Source: JAUSIK01 sp964362915
Lineage (GTDB): Archaea > Nanobdellota > Nanobdellia > Pacearchaeales > GW2011-AR1
Direction of reading: 5' to 3'
Length of the DNA: 32,183 bases
Assembly (NCBI GenBank): GCA_964362915.1
Contig: CAYIGH010000010.1
Location: forward strand, 1 to 32,183
Shown here: piece after piece, positions 14,578-22,680 of the stretch
Numbering within the stretch: position 1 is the first letter of the stretch
Layout: every line of letters starts with the position of its first letter
Position numbers and translations under genes: made by a program
The notes under the pieces: model-generated
What the model saw: only the letters and a program-made list of their open reading frames with translations
Database searches by the model: none
Told to the model about the DNA's origin: nothing

Positions 14578-16035
14578 CTATCCCACAGCCGCCCTCTTTA
14601 AAATTTCCATCGCCTTTCTCTTATCAATCTTATTTCCAAACTTCTGAATAACCATGCCCATATAAGCATTAGCTCTCAAACCCGGCTTCTCACGAATAAT
14701 CCTATCAATCTCCTCCTCAAGTTTATCATCTCCAACTTTCTCAATCTTCAAAGCCTCTTCAATGCCTTTGCCTGTCAAAATACTCCATAAAACTTCTTTA
14801 ACATGGCCTGCTTCCAATTTCCTGTCTCTAACATTTTCAAGAACTTTCTCCAAAACTCTTTCATTCAGGACTTTCTTTACATCTTCAAAATCTTTCTTTA
14901 ATTTAGAAGCAAATTCCTGTCTCCATAATGTAACCAGCTTCCCGACTAAATTAGCATCCTTGCCATAGACATTCATTAAAACCTCAAACTCATCTAATGC
15001 CTCGTTAGTCTCCAAAACTAAATTAATCAATTCTTCATTTAATCCTTTTTTTCTCAATTCGTCCCTAATTTCATGTTTTAATTTAGGCAGTTCTTTCTTA
15101 ACGCTATTAATTCTGTCTTTTCCTATTTTTAATAAAGGTAAATCAGTTTCAGGATACATTCTGGCCCCTCCAGGAATCGGCCTTAAAAATTCTGTCTTGC
15201 CGTCCTCCAAAGTATTCCTGACTTCTCCTTTTTTCCTCTTATTCTTCAAATCCTCAATTTGCCTTTGTGCCTCCAATTCAACTGTCTTAATCATAATTCG
15301 CGGCTCTTGGAATCCTTTAATCTCAACTCTATCGTGTCCTTTAATAGAAATATTCAAATCCTGCCTTATTGTGCCGATTCCCCTCTTAACTTTACAAGCT
15401 CTTAAAATCTCTCCTATTTTTAAAGCACATTCTTTTATCTGTTCAGCTGTTTTTAAATCAGGTTTAGTAGAAATTTCAATAAGTGGAATTCCCAATCTAT
15501 CTAATCTGTAAACAACTTCCTTCCCCTTCTTATCTGAAATTAATCTGGCAGAATCCTCCTCCAAAGCAATTGTTGCAATCCCAACTTTTCCAAAACTCAT
15601 TTCCAAATAGCCAGCATGCGCAATTAAAACTGTCCTTTGAAATCCACTTGTATTGCTGCCGTCAATAACAGTTTTCCTCATTATCTGCGTAATAGGATAA
15701 ATCTCACAATTCAAAAGCAAGGCAATTTTTAATGTTTCATTTAAAGCTTTCTCATCAATTAGATAAGGGGGACATTCGTCATACTCTAAAAGACAATTGG
15801 TATCTGAATACCCTTGATAAATAAACTCTTTTTTCAGAGAAGACTCATATTCAACAGCAATATCAACTTCCCCTGTCTCTCCAGGAACTTTATGCAATTT
15901 TCTCCTAATCAAAATATCCGGCTCTTCGCTCCTCAAAAAAGCAGGACATTTGCAAAACAGCTTTCCTCCTGTATCAAGCTGCTGATGAATTTCAAGTCCT
16001 GCTTTTAGTCCAGCCTTATTATAATCAATGCCCAT
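14578..16035 (-). CDS. gatE: Glu-tRNA(Gln) amidotransferase subunit E, lacking the GAD domain
   Basis: GatE, with GatD, converts Glu-tRNA(Gln) to Gln-tRNA(Gln) in archaea. It phosphorylates the misacylated Glu and passes ammonia from GatD. The opening GLKAGLEIHQQLDTGGKLFC, with FCKCP, and PIPGGARMYPETDLP (286-300) are GatE hallmarks that separate it from GatB. The cradle domain covers 1-265. The helical and tail (YqeY-like) domains, about 310-485, include the tRNA-contacting end GLRANAYMGMVIQKF. Length is 485 residues against about 620: the inserted GAD domain expected near 270-282 is missing and replaced by a short lysine-rich turn. gatD lies 2.6 kb away on the same strand. Confidence 0.93.
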   Translation of the reverse strand: MGIDYNKAGLKAGLEIHQQLDTGGKLFCKCPAFLRSEEPDILIRRKLHKVPGETGEVDIAVEYESSLKKEFIYQGYSDTNCLLEYDECPPYLIDEKALNETLKIALLLNCEIYPITQIMRKTVIDGSNTSGFQRTVLIAHAGYLEMSFGKVGIATIALEEDSARLISDKKGKEVVYRLDRLGIPLIEISTKPDLKTAEQIKECALKIGEILRACKVKRGIGTIRQDLNISIKGHDRVEIKGFQEPRIMIKTVELEAQRQIEDLKNKRKKGEVRNTLEDGKTEFLRPIPGGARMYPETDLPLLKIGKDRINSVKKELPKLKHEIRDELRKKGLNEELINLVLETNEALDEFEVLMNVYGKDANLVGKLVTLWRQEFASKLKKDFEDVKKVLNERVLEKVLENVRDRKLEAGHVKEVLWSILTGKGIEEALKIEKVGDDKLEEEIDRIIREKPGLRANAYMGMVIQKFGNKIDKRKAMEILKRAAVG

Positions 16036-16075
16036 TTAATTTAAACAAACTAAGAGTTATTAAAATTATCTCTCT

Positions 16076-16873
16076 TCATTCTATCAATAGCCCTTCTTCC
16101 TTAAATTTTCTTCTGCTATTAAAAAAACTTTGGGCAAAGTAATTCTGTATAGCGTGCACTTCATTCTTGTTAATAAGGCTTTCAACCTTAGCATATCCTC
16201 CAGGGGGATTTAATATAGGAATAAACATATCAGAAACATCTTCAACAATCTTCAATAAATTAATAACTGCCCCATCTGCTCTTCTTATATTGTAATTCTC
16301 TAATTTTCTTAATATTTTTCTCAACTGCCTATCAGGAATAAGAGAAAAATTTCCCGGAGCTTCTTTCAAAAATCCATCATTCGCACAAGCAAATCTGAAA
16401 CATCCCAAATCAATATAGCCCACTCTCCCTTCCTTATAAATTATATTCGCCCTGCTATCAAAATCTCTAAGAAGCAAACTCTCAAGATAAGCCCTTTCAT
16501 GCTTTATACTCTCAATAAGCCTTTTATCAATTGTTTCGCTTGTTGGGTTGGGCTCAAGTTTTGAAACAAAATAATACTTCTTGCCAGAATGATCTTTAGA
16601 ATTATGCAAATTATTGAAAACAACAAGATCTTTATTCATTAAAACATAACAATCAGGGGTAATTAATCCAAATTTTCTTGCTTGTAAAGAAGCTAGTACT
16701 TCCAGAACAGGTTGATGTTCTGCAAGAAAAGGGCTGGATTTAGGCAAGTAAGAGCTATGACAATACTTAAAATAGCCGTCCAAAACTCTATTGCCTTTGC
16801 TATCATAAACCGTGCACAATCCTCCGGGGTTTGATCCTTTCTTATCACTTAGGACATCTACTCTAATTTTCAT
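16076..16873 (-). CDS. Unknown protein with possible kinase-like catalytic loop
   Basis: 265 residues, soluble. The middle reads LLRDFDSRANIIYKEGRVGYIDLGCF (D137, D139, N143, D155). A short Asp-rich loop, then N-(I/V)-(I/V), then a strand ending in (I/V)-D-(L/F)-G is the layout of the catalytic loop and metal-binding Asp in aminoglycoside phosphotransferase- and HipA-like kinases. A lysine in YFVSKLEPN (105) might be the ATP-binding lysine. No clear glycine loop is visible, and the spacing D-N is off by one or two residues, so the reading is only suggestive. It lies 41 bases upstream of gatE on the same strand and may share its transcript. Confidence 0.55.
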   Translation of the reverse strand: MKIRVDVLSDKKGSNPGGLCTVYDSKGNRVLDGYFKYCHSSYLPKSSPFLAEHQPVLEVLASLQARKFGLITPDCYVLMNKDLVVFNNLHNSKDHSGKKYYFVSKLEPNPTSETIDKRLIESIKHERAYLESLLLRDFDSRANIIYKEGRVGYIDLGCFRFACANDGFLKEAPGNFSLIPDRQLRKILRKLENYNIRRADGAVINLLKIVEDVSDMFIPILNPPGGYAKVESLINKNEVHAIQNYFAQSFFNSRRKFKEEGLLIE

Positions 16874-16988
16874 ATATAATAAAATAAGCAGCTCCTTTTA
16901 AATCTTTCTAATATAACTCCTAATAAGTTACAACATAGCTCCTAGAAAAGCACAAAAAGACTTTTAATCTTAGAAATCAGATAATAAT

Positions 16989-17390
16989 ATGGAAAAAAAT
17001 AATCTTACTAATCTAAAAAATCACCCATCTATCTCACATCGTTGGACATTTGGGGAAAAAGCCTCTGATACACTAACTACTTGGATGGGCTCATGGATAT
17101 TCATCCTAATCTTCCTTGCTTTCCTATCAATATGGACAATATTAAACAGTTATTTTTTAATCCAATATGAATTAGGAAGGCCATGGGATCCTTTTCCTTT
17201 CATTCTTTTAAACCTTGTATTATCAAGTTTAGCAGCCATTCAAGCCCCAATTATTTTAATGTCGCAGAATAGAGAAGCGCAAAAAGATAGACTGCGTACA
17301 GAGTATGATTACGCTGTAAATAGAAAAGCCGAACGTGAAATAGAAGAAATAAAAAAACAATTAGATAGAATAGAAAAAAGATTGAAATGA
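16989..17390 (+). CDS. DUF1003 membrane protein
   Basis: 133 residues. After HRWTFGEKASDTLTTWMGSW come two membrane segments (about 36-58 and 74-96), then the conserved WDPFPFILLNLVLSSLAAIQ, APIILMSQNRE and DYAVNRKAE, and a C-terminal coiled coil (EIEEIKKQLDRIEKRLK). This order is the DUF1003 signature. The family is widespread in bacteria and some archaea, its role is not settled, and both ends are expected inside the cell. It lies alone between a minus-strand gene and the HEPN operon. Confidence 0.9.
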   Translation: MEKNNLTNLKNHPSISHRWTFGEKASDTLTTWMGSWIFILIFLAFLSIWTILNSYFLIQYELGRPWDPFPFILLNLVLSSLAAIQAPIILMSQNREAQKDRLRTEYDYAVNRKAEREIEEIKKQLDRIEKRLK

Positions 17391-17461
17391 CTAAAAGTAA
17401 ACCTGAAATCTATCAAAGCCCCATCTCCACATTGAGCCATATAAAATATAGGTATAATAAA

Positions 17462-17477
17462 TACCAATTTTCTGGTA
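17462..17477 (+). promoter_or_regulatory. Upstream operator half of the HEPN-nucleotidyltransferase operon
   Basis: Shape TACCA-N6-TGGTA with spacer ATTTTC. It has the same arms and spacing as the downstream palindrome at 17503-17518, centred 41 bases away, about four helical turns. Confidence 0.6.
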
Positions 17478-17486
17478 ATTAATACA

Positions 17487-17494
17487 TATAAATA
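17487..17494 (+). promoter_or_regulatory. TATA box of the HEPN-nucleotidyltransferase operon
   Basis: TATAAATA between the two TACCA-N6-TGGTA sites. The expected start of transcription (near 17515) falls inside the second palindrome, a position suited to repression. Confidence 0.5.
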
Positions 17495-17498
17495 ATAA

Positions 17499-17522
17499 AT
17501 TTTACCAATTAATTGGTAAAAT
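17499..17522 (+). promoter_or_regulatory. 24-bp perfect palindrome, operator of the HEPN-nucleotidyltransferase operon
   Basis: A perfect 24-base inverted repeat centred between 17510 and 17511, with core TACCAATTAATTGGTA (17503-17518). Together with the looser copy at 17462-17477 it brackets the TATA box. The winged-helix domain at the start of the nucleotidyltransferase gene downstream is a natural candidate to bind it. Confidence 0.75.
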
Positions 17523-17558
17523 AGAAAGATATAAAAACCTACAATTCCAAACAGAATA

Positions 17559-18047
17559 ATGATTATTGAAGATTACTTAAAAAAAGGAATAATAAAAAAA
17601 ATAGTTGAGACTGAAATCCCCCGATATATTAATTTTTTCAATAACTCTTATAAAGAAAACTTAGAACATTGTAAGTTTAATATTGAAAAATTCCCAAGAT
17701 GGAGCATTATTTCCGGCTATTACGCAATGCATGATGTAACAAAACTTTTTCTAGTAAAAAAATTTAACATTAAAATAGACGCGAAAGTCCACAAAATAAC
17801 TCTAAAAATCATGGAAGAAATAACAAAAGATAAAGAGATTCTTACATTATTAAAAATCGGCTATAAGGAATTTACACAAATGGCAGCAGACCTAACAGAA
17901 GCCAGAGAAGAAAGACAAAGAGCACAATATTATACAGGTACAGAATTCATGAAAGAAAAATATAAAGAAAAAGCTTCAGTATTCCTGCAAGATACAGTCG
18001 CTCTTTATTTGAATAAAATTACAAATCTTCTGCAAAATGAAAACTAA
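17559..18047 (+). CDS. HEPN-domain protein (putative toxin)
   Basis: 162 residues, all helical. HEPN proteins are small helical RNases or nucleotide-binding partners of minimal nucleotidyltransferases. Features: WSIISGYYAMHDVTKLFLVKK (residues about 48-68), the typical second helix of archaeal HEPN proteins, and AREERQRAQYYTG (near 116-128), the position of the catalytic R-x(4-6)-H motif. Here no clear His follows the Arg; AQYY takes its place, as in several archaeal HEPN groups. It overlaps the nucleotidyltransferase gene by 11 bases. In known pairs the HEPN part is the toxin and the transferase adds AMP to silence it; the role here is inferred. Confidence 0.75.
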   Translation: MIIEDYLKKGIIKKIVETEIPRYINFFNNSYKENLEHCKFNIEKFPRWSIISGYYAMHDVTKLFLVKKFNIKIDAKVHKITLKIMEEITKDKEILTLLKIGYKEFTQMAADLTEAREERQRAQYYTGTEFMKEKYKEKASVFLQDTVALYLNKITNLLQNEN

Positions 18048-18615
18048 TATTCTTGACAAAGGCCTTGCGAAAATTCTTTCTTTCTTTTTAATTAGCCCAG
18101 GCTCTAAATATAATAGAAAAGATATCCAAGAAAAAACAAAAATGAATAATATTCCATTAGATAACGCCATTCAGAAATTATTGACGCTGAAATTAATCAA
18201 TAAAAATAAACAATTCTATTTCTTAAATTTTAATATAGAAGAAAATAAAAGGATTTTTAGCATAATTTCAGATGAATATAAATACTTTAATCTCTCTCAC
18301 CAAATATTTAATATCTTAATTGAAATATCAGACATATTATCAAAAATTAAGGAAATTAAATCAGTTGTCTTATTTGGCAGTTTTGCAAAGCTTATCTATA
18401 CTGAAAATTCAGATATGGATATCGCTGTCATTCTAGATAACAAAATAAAAAATATGCAAAAAACAGAAAAGACAATTAAAGATAGAATAATAAAAATTGC
18501 AAAAAAGAACAGAAAAGAAATTGAACTTCATTTCTTCATGCAGAAAGATCTCCAAATTGGAAAATCAGACCCATTAATTAAAGATATAATTAAAAATGGC
18601 AAGGAGATCTTGTAA
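18037..18615 (+). CDS. Winged-helix plus minimal nucleotidyltransferase (putative antitoxin)
   Basis: 192 residues. Residues 1-62 form a winged-helix domain (YNRKDIQEKTKMNN, then a recognition helix ending LINKNKQFYFLN). Residues about 107-190 are a minimal nucleotidyltransferase of the DNA polymerase beta fold with G114-S115 in VVLFGSFAK and the metal-binding D126 and D128 in ENSDMDIAV. A third acidic residue is likely in KEIELHFF. The fusion of DNA binding and transferase suggests it represses its own operon through the TACCA-N6-TGGTA sites and also modifies the HEPN partner. That is inference from known MntA-HepT pairs. Confidence 0.85.
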   Translation: MKTNILDKGLAKILSFFLISPGSKYNRKDIQEKTKMNNIPLDNAIQKLLTLKLINKNKQFYFLNFNIEENKRIFSIISDEYKYFNLSHQIFNILIEISDILSKIKEIKSVVLFGSFAKLIYTENSDMDIAVILDNKIKNMQKTEKTIKDRIIKIAKKNRKEIELHFFMQKDLQIGKSDPLIKDIIKNGKEIL

Positions 18616-18629
18616 TTTTTTACATAAAA

Positions 18630-19910
18630 CTAAAATTCCTCAACGCCCAATCTTTCATTCAGCTCCCCAGCAAAATTCTCAAGCATTTTTTCTTTAACTT
18701 TTCCAAGCCATCCCCTGTGGCCCAACACCCATCCTAATTTTACTAAAGCGGCTTCAGATAACATATCCTCCAAAAATATTACTCCAGCATCTGCTAATTC
18801 TCTTCCATTTGAATAAACAAAGGGATCTAATCTCCCGTTAATAGTCTGTGCAGCAGCGCAAACAACAAACCCATTTCTAATATGTTTCTTTAATGTTGGC
18901 AGCCAATTACTCCTAGATTCAGAAACAGCAACATGACCCAATCCAGCTGCTTCAACTACAATTCCCTTATACTTCAAAGCATAAAAATCCAAAATAGAAG
19001 AATCCTGTCCTGGATAAAATTTTATTAATCCTATCTTATCATTAAAATTAATATCTAATTCAGTCTTCTTTTTGTCATTTCTGGCATTATATTCTCGCAA
19101 AAATTCTGTCCTATCTGGCCAAACCTTAGCAATTGGAAAATCATTTATAACTTTAAACGCATCTCTTCTAGAACTATGCATTTTTCTCGTTTTAGTTCCA
19201 GGCATTGCATAACAATAATCATCATTAATAGATGCATGTCCTACAATCATAACTTCAGCACAATTACTCAAAGTCATTTGAGCAGCACATTGCAGATTCA
19301 AATTTGCATCGCTTGAAGCCCTGTCAATGCTCCTTTGAGAATAAGTCAAAACAACTGGCTTATTCAAATCCCGCAAAAAGAAAGACAACGCCGCACTAGT
19401 ATAATGCAAAAAATCAGTCCCATGCGTTACAATCACTCCTTCTATATCCTTATCATCCAGCATTTTCTTAACACTTTCAGCTATCTTAATCCAATGTGAG
19501 CTATCCATGCTTTCAGAAGCAATCATAAATGGCACATCAATCTTCTTAACGTTAACAATATCCAAAATCTCTGGATAAAATCTAATAAATTCATCAACAC
19601 CAGTAAGCCATTTAACTCCTCCTGTTACAGGATCCAACTTAGAAGCGATTGTTCCCCCAGTAATCACCAATCCTATATTCTTTAATCCCACCTTGCTTTT
19701 CAATTCAATTCTTTTTTTCTCTTCATCTCTAAATCTCCTTAGTACCTTTCCTGCCAAAATATTCTCTTTAGGAATTCCAATATTATACCCTGAATCTAAT
19801 TTCAACAACATAATACTATTATCAGAACTCTCTAAAAATCTAGCTTTAATTTCATTCTTAGCTAGTCTAATCTCAACATGGTCCCCAGGGTTAAAATTTA
19901 ATTCAGCCAT
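18630..19910 (-). CDS. gatD: Glu-tRNA(Gln) amidotransferase subunit D
   Basis: The glutaminase partner of GatE, derived from an L-asparaginase fold. Residues 1-70 are the GatD-specific N-terminal beta domain (GDHVEIRLAKN). The amidase part follows with both catalytic threonine motifs, GGTIASKLDP (85-94, T87) and VTHGTDFLHYTSAAL (161-175, T162 and D166). A further lysine sits in GTKTRKMHSS. Length, 426 residues, is normal for GatD. It ends 15 bases from the convergent nucleotidyltransferase gene. Ammonia freed here is channelled to GatE for Gln-tRNA(Gln). No neighbouring gatE operon; the two genes are on the same strand but separated by the HEPN and DUF1003 genes. Confidence 0.95.
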   Translation of the reverse strand: MAELNFNPGDHVEIRLAKNEIKARFLESSDNSIMLLKLDSGYNIGIPKENILAGKVLRRFRDEEKKRIELKSKVGLKNIGLVITGGTIASKLDPVTGGVKWLTGVDEFIRFYPEILDIVNVKKIDVPFMIASESMDSSHWIKIAESVKKMLDDKDIEGVIVTHGTDFLHYTSAALSFFLRDLNKPVVLTYSQRSIDRASSDANLNLQCAAQMTLSNCAEVMIVGHASINDDYCYAMPGTKTRKMHSSRRDAFKVINDFPIAKVWPDRTEFLREYNARNDKKKTELDINFNDKIGLIKFYPGQDSSILDFYALKYKGIVVEAAGLGHVAVSESRSNWLPTLKKHIRNGFVVCAAAQTINGRLDPFVYSNGRELADAGVIFLEDMLSEAALVKLGWVLGHRGWLGKVKEKMLENFAGELNERLGVEEF

Positions 19911-19984
19911 AAAAATTACAATCTAAACAGTTATAAAAACCTTGCTAATTCCTTGAAAAGATTTATGAATTTTTAGTTGAGATT

Positions 19985-21424
19985 CTAATAGCCCTTCGCA
20001 ACATAAGCCATTGTCTTAACATTTTCTCCAGAAACAACGCACTTCCCCTCTTTAGCAACATCCTCGATTATCCTTGAATTTGCTCCCGCTGTCTTATCCC
20101 TCAATTCTGCCTCAATTTCTTTAGAATTTTTCATATAAACTTTTATTATCTTTCCTTCTTTTAGCTTCTTGTGCAATTCTTTTATATCCTTAGCTGAATC
20201 AATTCTGCTATGTAAAAACTTTTCAGCCTTCCTGTACATTTCTCCCTGCATCTCCTCCAAAATCTTGCCAACCCTTTGCATAATCTTTCCTTCCACTACA
20301 TGCTCTTTCTTTCCATTATCTCTCCTGACAATCGTAATCTTCTTAGAAGCTAAATCCCTAGGCCCTATCTCAATTCTCAAAGGAATGCCTTTCAATTCCC
20401 ATTCATTAAATTTCCATCCCGGAGAATAGCCCTCCCTATCATCTAGAATAACTCCAAATTTATCTAATTTCTTAGCAATCTCTCTGCATTTTTTCAAAAC
20501 TTTATCCCTAGAATCATCAAATAATATCGGTACAATCACAGCTTTATTCTCAGCAATTTTAGGCGGAATAACCAGTCCTTTATCATCACCATGTACCATT
20601 ATCATCGCTCCAATCAATCTTGTGGAAAATCCCCAAGAAGTCTGAAAAGCATAATAATCCTTTTCATCCTTGCCTCTAAATTTCACATTGAATGCCTTGG
20701 CGAAATTATCCCCTAAATTGTGACTAGTCCCCATCTGCAGCGCTTTTCCATCAGGCATTAATGCTTCAATAGTCATCGTTGTTTTCGCCCCTGCAAATTT
20801 TTCTGCAATAGACTTCTTGCCAGCTAAAACAGGAATAGCTAATAACTCCTCCGCCATTTTCCTATACTCATTAATTATTTCATTCATATTTTCTACTGCA
20901 TCATCTTCACTCCCAAAAACGCAATGCCCCTCTTGCCATAAAAATTCTCTAGTTCTAATAAATGGCTTGGTCTGCTTAACCTCCCATCTTATAACATTGC
21001 ACCATTGATTAATCTTCAAAGGTAAATCTCTCCAGCTTCTTACCCATTTTGAATAAGCATCATAAATTATTGTTTCAGATGTGGGTCGTAAAGCAAGTCT
21101 CTCGCCCTCATCTCCTCCCTCAACATAAGCCAATTCAGGGGCAAAACCTTCAGCATGTTCTGCCTCTTTCTTAAAAAAAGATTCAGGTATTAATAAAGGA
21201 AAATAAGCATTTTTTACTCCATTTTTCCGCAAAACAGAATTAAAATATTCCTGAATTCGTTCCCAGATAGAATAAGCATATGGCTTAATAATCATAAATC
21301 CTCGAATAGGAGCATAATCAGCCATGCCGGCCTTAATCACAGTCTCGCTATACCATTCAGAAAAGTCTTCACTTTTCTTTATCTTAATGCCCAATTCCTT
21401 CTTGTCTTCCTTTTCCTTTCCCAT
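19985..21424 (-). CDS. proS: Prolyl-tRNA synthetase, archaeal/eukaryal type
   Basis: Class II synthetase that charges tRNA(Pro). Motif 2 contains LRPTSETIIYDAY and motif 3 region MVHGDDKGLVIPPKIA; the opening EDFSEWYSETVIKAGMADY is the archaeal form. The anticodon-binding domain (around KAVIVPILFDD) and the extra C-terminal domain are present. The protein ends in the invariant Tyr (YVAKGY). The C-terminal domain usually holds a zinc site with several cysteines; only one is seen (GKCVVSG), so zinc is probably lost. The longest frame begins at 21463, but the TATA box at 21472-21480 would start transcription near 21450, so the ATG at 21424 (MGKEKEDKKELGIK) is the better start. Confidence 0.94.
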   Translation of the reverse strand: MGKEKEDKKELGIKIKKSEDFSEWYSETVIKAGMADYAPIRGFMIIKPYAYSIWERIQEYFNSVLRKNGVKNAYFPLLIPESFFKKEAEHAEGFAPELAYVEGGDEGERLALRPTSETIIYDAYSKWVRSWRDLPLKINQWCNVIRWEVKQTKPFIRTREFLWQEGHCVFGSEDDAVENMNEIINEYRKMAEELLAIPVLAGKKSIAEKFAGAKTTMTIEALMPDGKALQMGTSHNLGDNFAKAFNVKFRGKDEKDYYAFQTSWGFSTRLIGAMIMVHGDDKGLVIPPKIAENKAVIVPILFDDSRDKVLKKCREIAKKLDKFGVILDDREGYSPGWKFNEWELKGIPLRIEIGPRDLASKKITIVRRDNGKKEHVVEGKIMQRVGKILEEMQGEMYRKAEKFLHSRIDSAKDIKELHKKLKEGKIIKVYMKNSKEIEAELRDKTAGANSRIIEDVAKEGKCVVSGENVKTMAYVAKGY

Positions 21425-21471
21425 AGAATAATCCAACAAATAATTATTATTAAACCTTATCATTCACAAAC

Positions 21472-21480
21472 TATATAAAA
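21472..21480. promoter_or_regulatory. Shared divergent TATA box between proS and a metallopeptidase gene
   Basis: TATATAAAA in the 75-base gap between the divergent starts. Read rightward it lies about 25 bases before the ATG at 21500, giving a leaderless transcript. Read leftward it would start transcription near 21450, upstream of the proS ATG at 21424. TATATA is symmetric, so one box may serve both genes. Confidence 0.5.
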
Positions 21481-21499
21481 ACATCTGCTCAGATATTAT

Positions 21500-22135
21500 A
21501 TGCCTGAATTATATAAAACAAAAAATAAGCAAGGAAAAAATTATTATGGAGCAAGACAAACAGAACAATATCAGACAATATATATAGAAAAATATAATAT
21601 AATCCTTCTCGTGCAAAATAAAGACCAAGAAAAAAAAGAAAAACAAGAACAACAATCTGATTCCAAAGATAATCTAGACTCATTAATAGAAAAAATAGAG
21701 AATCAATTTGAAGAAATAGGTAATAAAAAAATAATATCTTTAGAAGAAAAAGTTAAGAAAATCAAAGACAAAAAATACATCTTTCAGGAAGATTACAAAA
21801 ATCCTGAAAAAGATGATAAAATTATCTACTATCCAGAATTTCTAAAAAATAAAGAAAAATTAGATGTAAAAGAATTCCTAAATAGAGATCCAAAAAGCGG
21901 TGCAAGAATTATATATGTCTCGCAATCATCCCTCCCGTCAGGCCCAGGATATAAAGTTCTAGGCATGTATGATCCATCAAAACATACTATCTATATCTCC
22001 CAAGACTTACCGGAATATCAAAAAAGATTTGTCTATCACCACGAAGTTGCCCATGCCCTAGGCATTAGAGATGAAACCTTTGCAGATAATTATGCTGCCC
22101 AACAAGTTGGTTATCATCTGAGAAGGGCGGCTTAA
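21500..22135 (+). CDS. Zinc metallopeptidase-like protein (HExxH)
   Basis: 211 residues. The C-terminal domain holds YHHEVAHALGIRDETFADNYAA: zinc ligands H181 and H185 with catalytic E182, and E192 or D196 as the third ligand. This H-E-x-x-H then D/E layout is seen in ImmA/IrrE- and SprT-like minimal peptidases. A strand-turn before it (SKHTIYISQDLPEYQKRFV) fits a gluzincin or IrrE-type core. The middle (45-130) is charged and coiled. The N-terminal 40 residues carry a short beta region. No signal peptide or membrane anchor is seen, so it probably acts in the cytoplasm, perhaps cleaving a regulator. No HTH partner gene is adjacent. Confidence 0.7.
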   Translation: MPELYKTKNKQGKNYYGARQTEQYQTIYIEKYNIILLVQNKDQEKKEKQEQQSDSKDNLDSLIEKIENQFEEIGNKKIISLEEKVKKIKDKKYIFQEDYKNPEKDDKIIYYPEFLKNKEKLDVKEFLNRDPKSGARIIYVSQSSLPSGPGYKVLGMYDPSKHTIYISQDLPEYQKRFVYHHEVAHALGIRDETFADNYAAQQVGYHLRRAA

Positions 22136-22145
22136 ATTAAAAAAT

Positions 22146-22166
22146 CTACTTAATCACGCCCCTAAT
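22146..22166 (-). repeat. Possible third copy of the alaS 3' tail
   Basis: Seven minus-strand codons read I-R-G-V-I-K-stop. They line up codon by codon with the alaS end (I-K-G-V-V-E-stop) and with the better copy at 22627-22662 (15 of 21 bases match that copy). It is short and may be chance. Confidence 0.25.
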
Positions 22167-22284
22167 CATCTATATCATTTTCTTTAGAATCATCTTTTCC
22201 AAACTCTCTCGGATCTATACATTTTAATTTTTTTATATCTGAAATTCCCCTATTCACTTTCTTATGATAAAATATACTTCTCAT
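22162..22284 (-). CDS. Possible small protein, 40 residues
   Basis: A minus-strand frame from ATG 22284 to TAG 22162, reading MRSIFYHKKVNRG and ending in an acidic KDDSKENDIDD tail with PREFGK in the middle. Composition is protein-like, but there is no ribosome binding site, and the nearest TATA-like stretch (about 22296-22302) is too close for a normal start. It may be a real microprotein or a chance frame. Its end overlaps the alaS-tail-like sequence by a few bases. Confidence 0.3.
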   Translation of the reverse strand: MRSIFYHKKVNRGISDIKKLKCIDPREFGKDDSKENDIDD

Positions 22285-22323
22285 GATAATAAATTATTTA
22301 AACAACATACATAAAATAATAAA

Positions 22324-22623
22324 ATGGTTGAATTTGATATGTATTACGAATGGCCTTCTGTTTATTTAGGAGGGATTAGTAATATAAGGTCTTTTGCTAA
22401 TGGTCTACGTGATTATATGAAAAGGAACTTTCATGAAGAAAGTTATGTTGAAAGGATAAAGATTGAAGGAAGAGGCCCTGGTTCTAGATTAATAAAAATT
22501 ACATTCCCTAATTCTGGCGAAATACTAGCCCAGCATGTTGAATTGCATTGTGACACTGAAGAAGAAAGATTAAAAAAAGAATTATTGGGTTTATATGAAA
22601 AAGCAGGTTTTAGACTTAAATAA
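22324..22623 (+). CDS. Hypothetical protein, 99 residues
   Basis: A small soluble protein. It begins FDMYYEWPSVYLGG and has an alternating pattern typical of an alpha/beta sandwich: a helix (SNIRSFANGLRDYMKRNF), a strand (YVERIKIEG), a turn rich in glycine (GRGPGSR), a strand (LIKITFP) and a C-terminal helix (EEERLKKELLGLYEKAGF). I do not recognise the family. A TATA-like stretch at 22290-22300 lies about 25 bases upstream, so it is probably leaderless. It sits between the peptidase gene and the convergent RelE gene, in a region that looks like accretion of small cassettes. Confidence 0.6.
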   Translation: MVEFDMYYEWPSVYLGGISNIRSFANGLRDYMKRNFHEESYVERIKIEGRGPGSRLIKITFPNSGEILAQHVELHCDTEEERLKKELLGLYEKAGFRLK

Positions 22624-22626
22624 ATT

Positions 22627-22662
22627 TCACTCAACCGCGCCCTTAATCCTTCTCACCCCAAA
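22627..22662 (-). pseudogene. Relic matching the 3' end of alaS
   Basis: Twelve minus-strand codons read FGVRRIKGAVE-stop. The intact alaS ends AGVRRIKGVVE-stop. Bases around 22628-22660 match the true alaS end (23241-23273) at 26 of 33 positions, and most differences are silent or conservative, so it diverged as coding DNA. It lies just beyond the RelE/antitoxin pair, which therefore sits between two alaS-like ends. In-frame TAG precedes it, so nothing longer survives. Confidence 0.55.
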
Positions 22663-22680
22663 CTATCGATTTTCTCTTTC

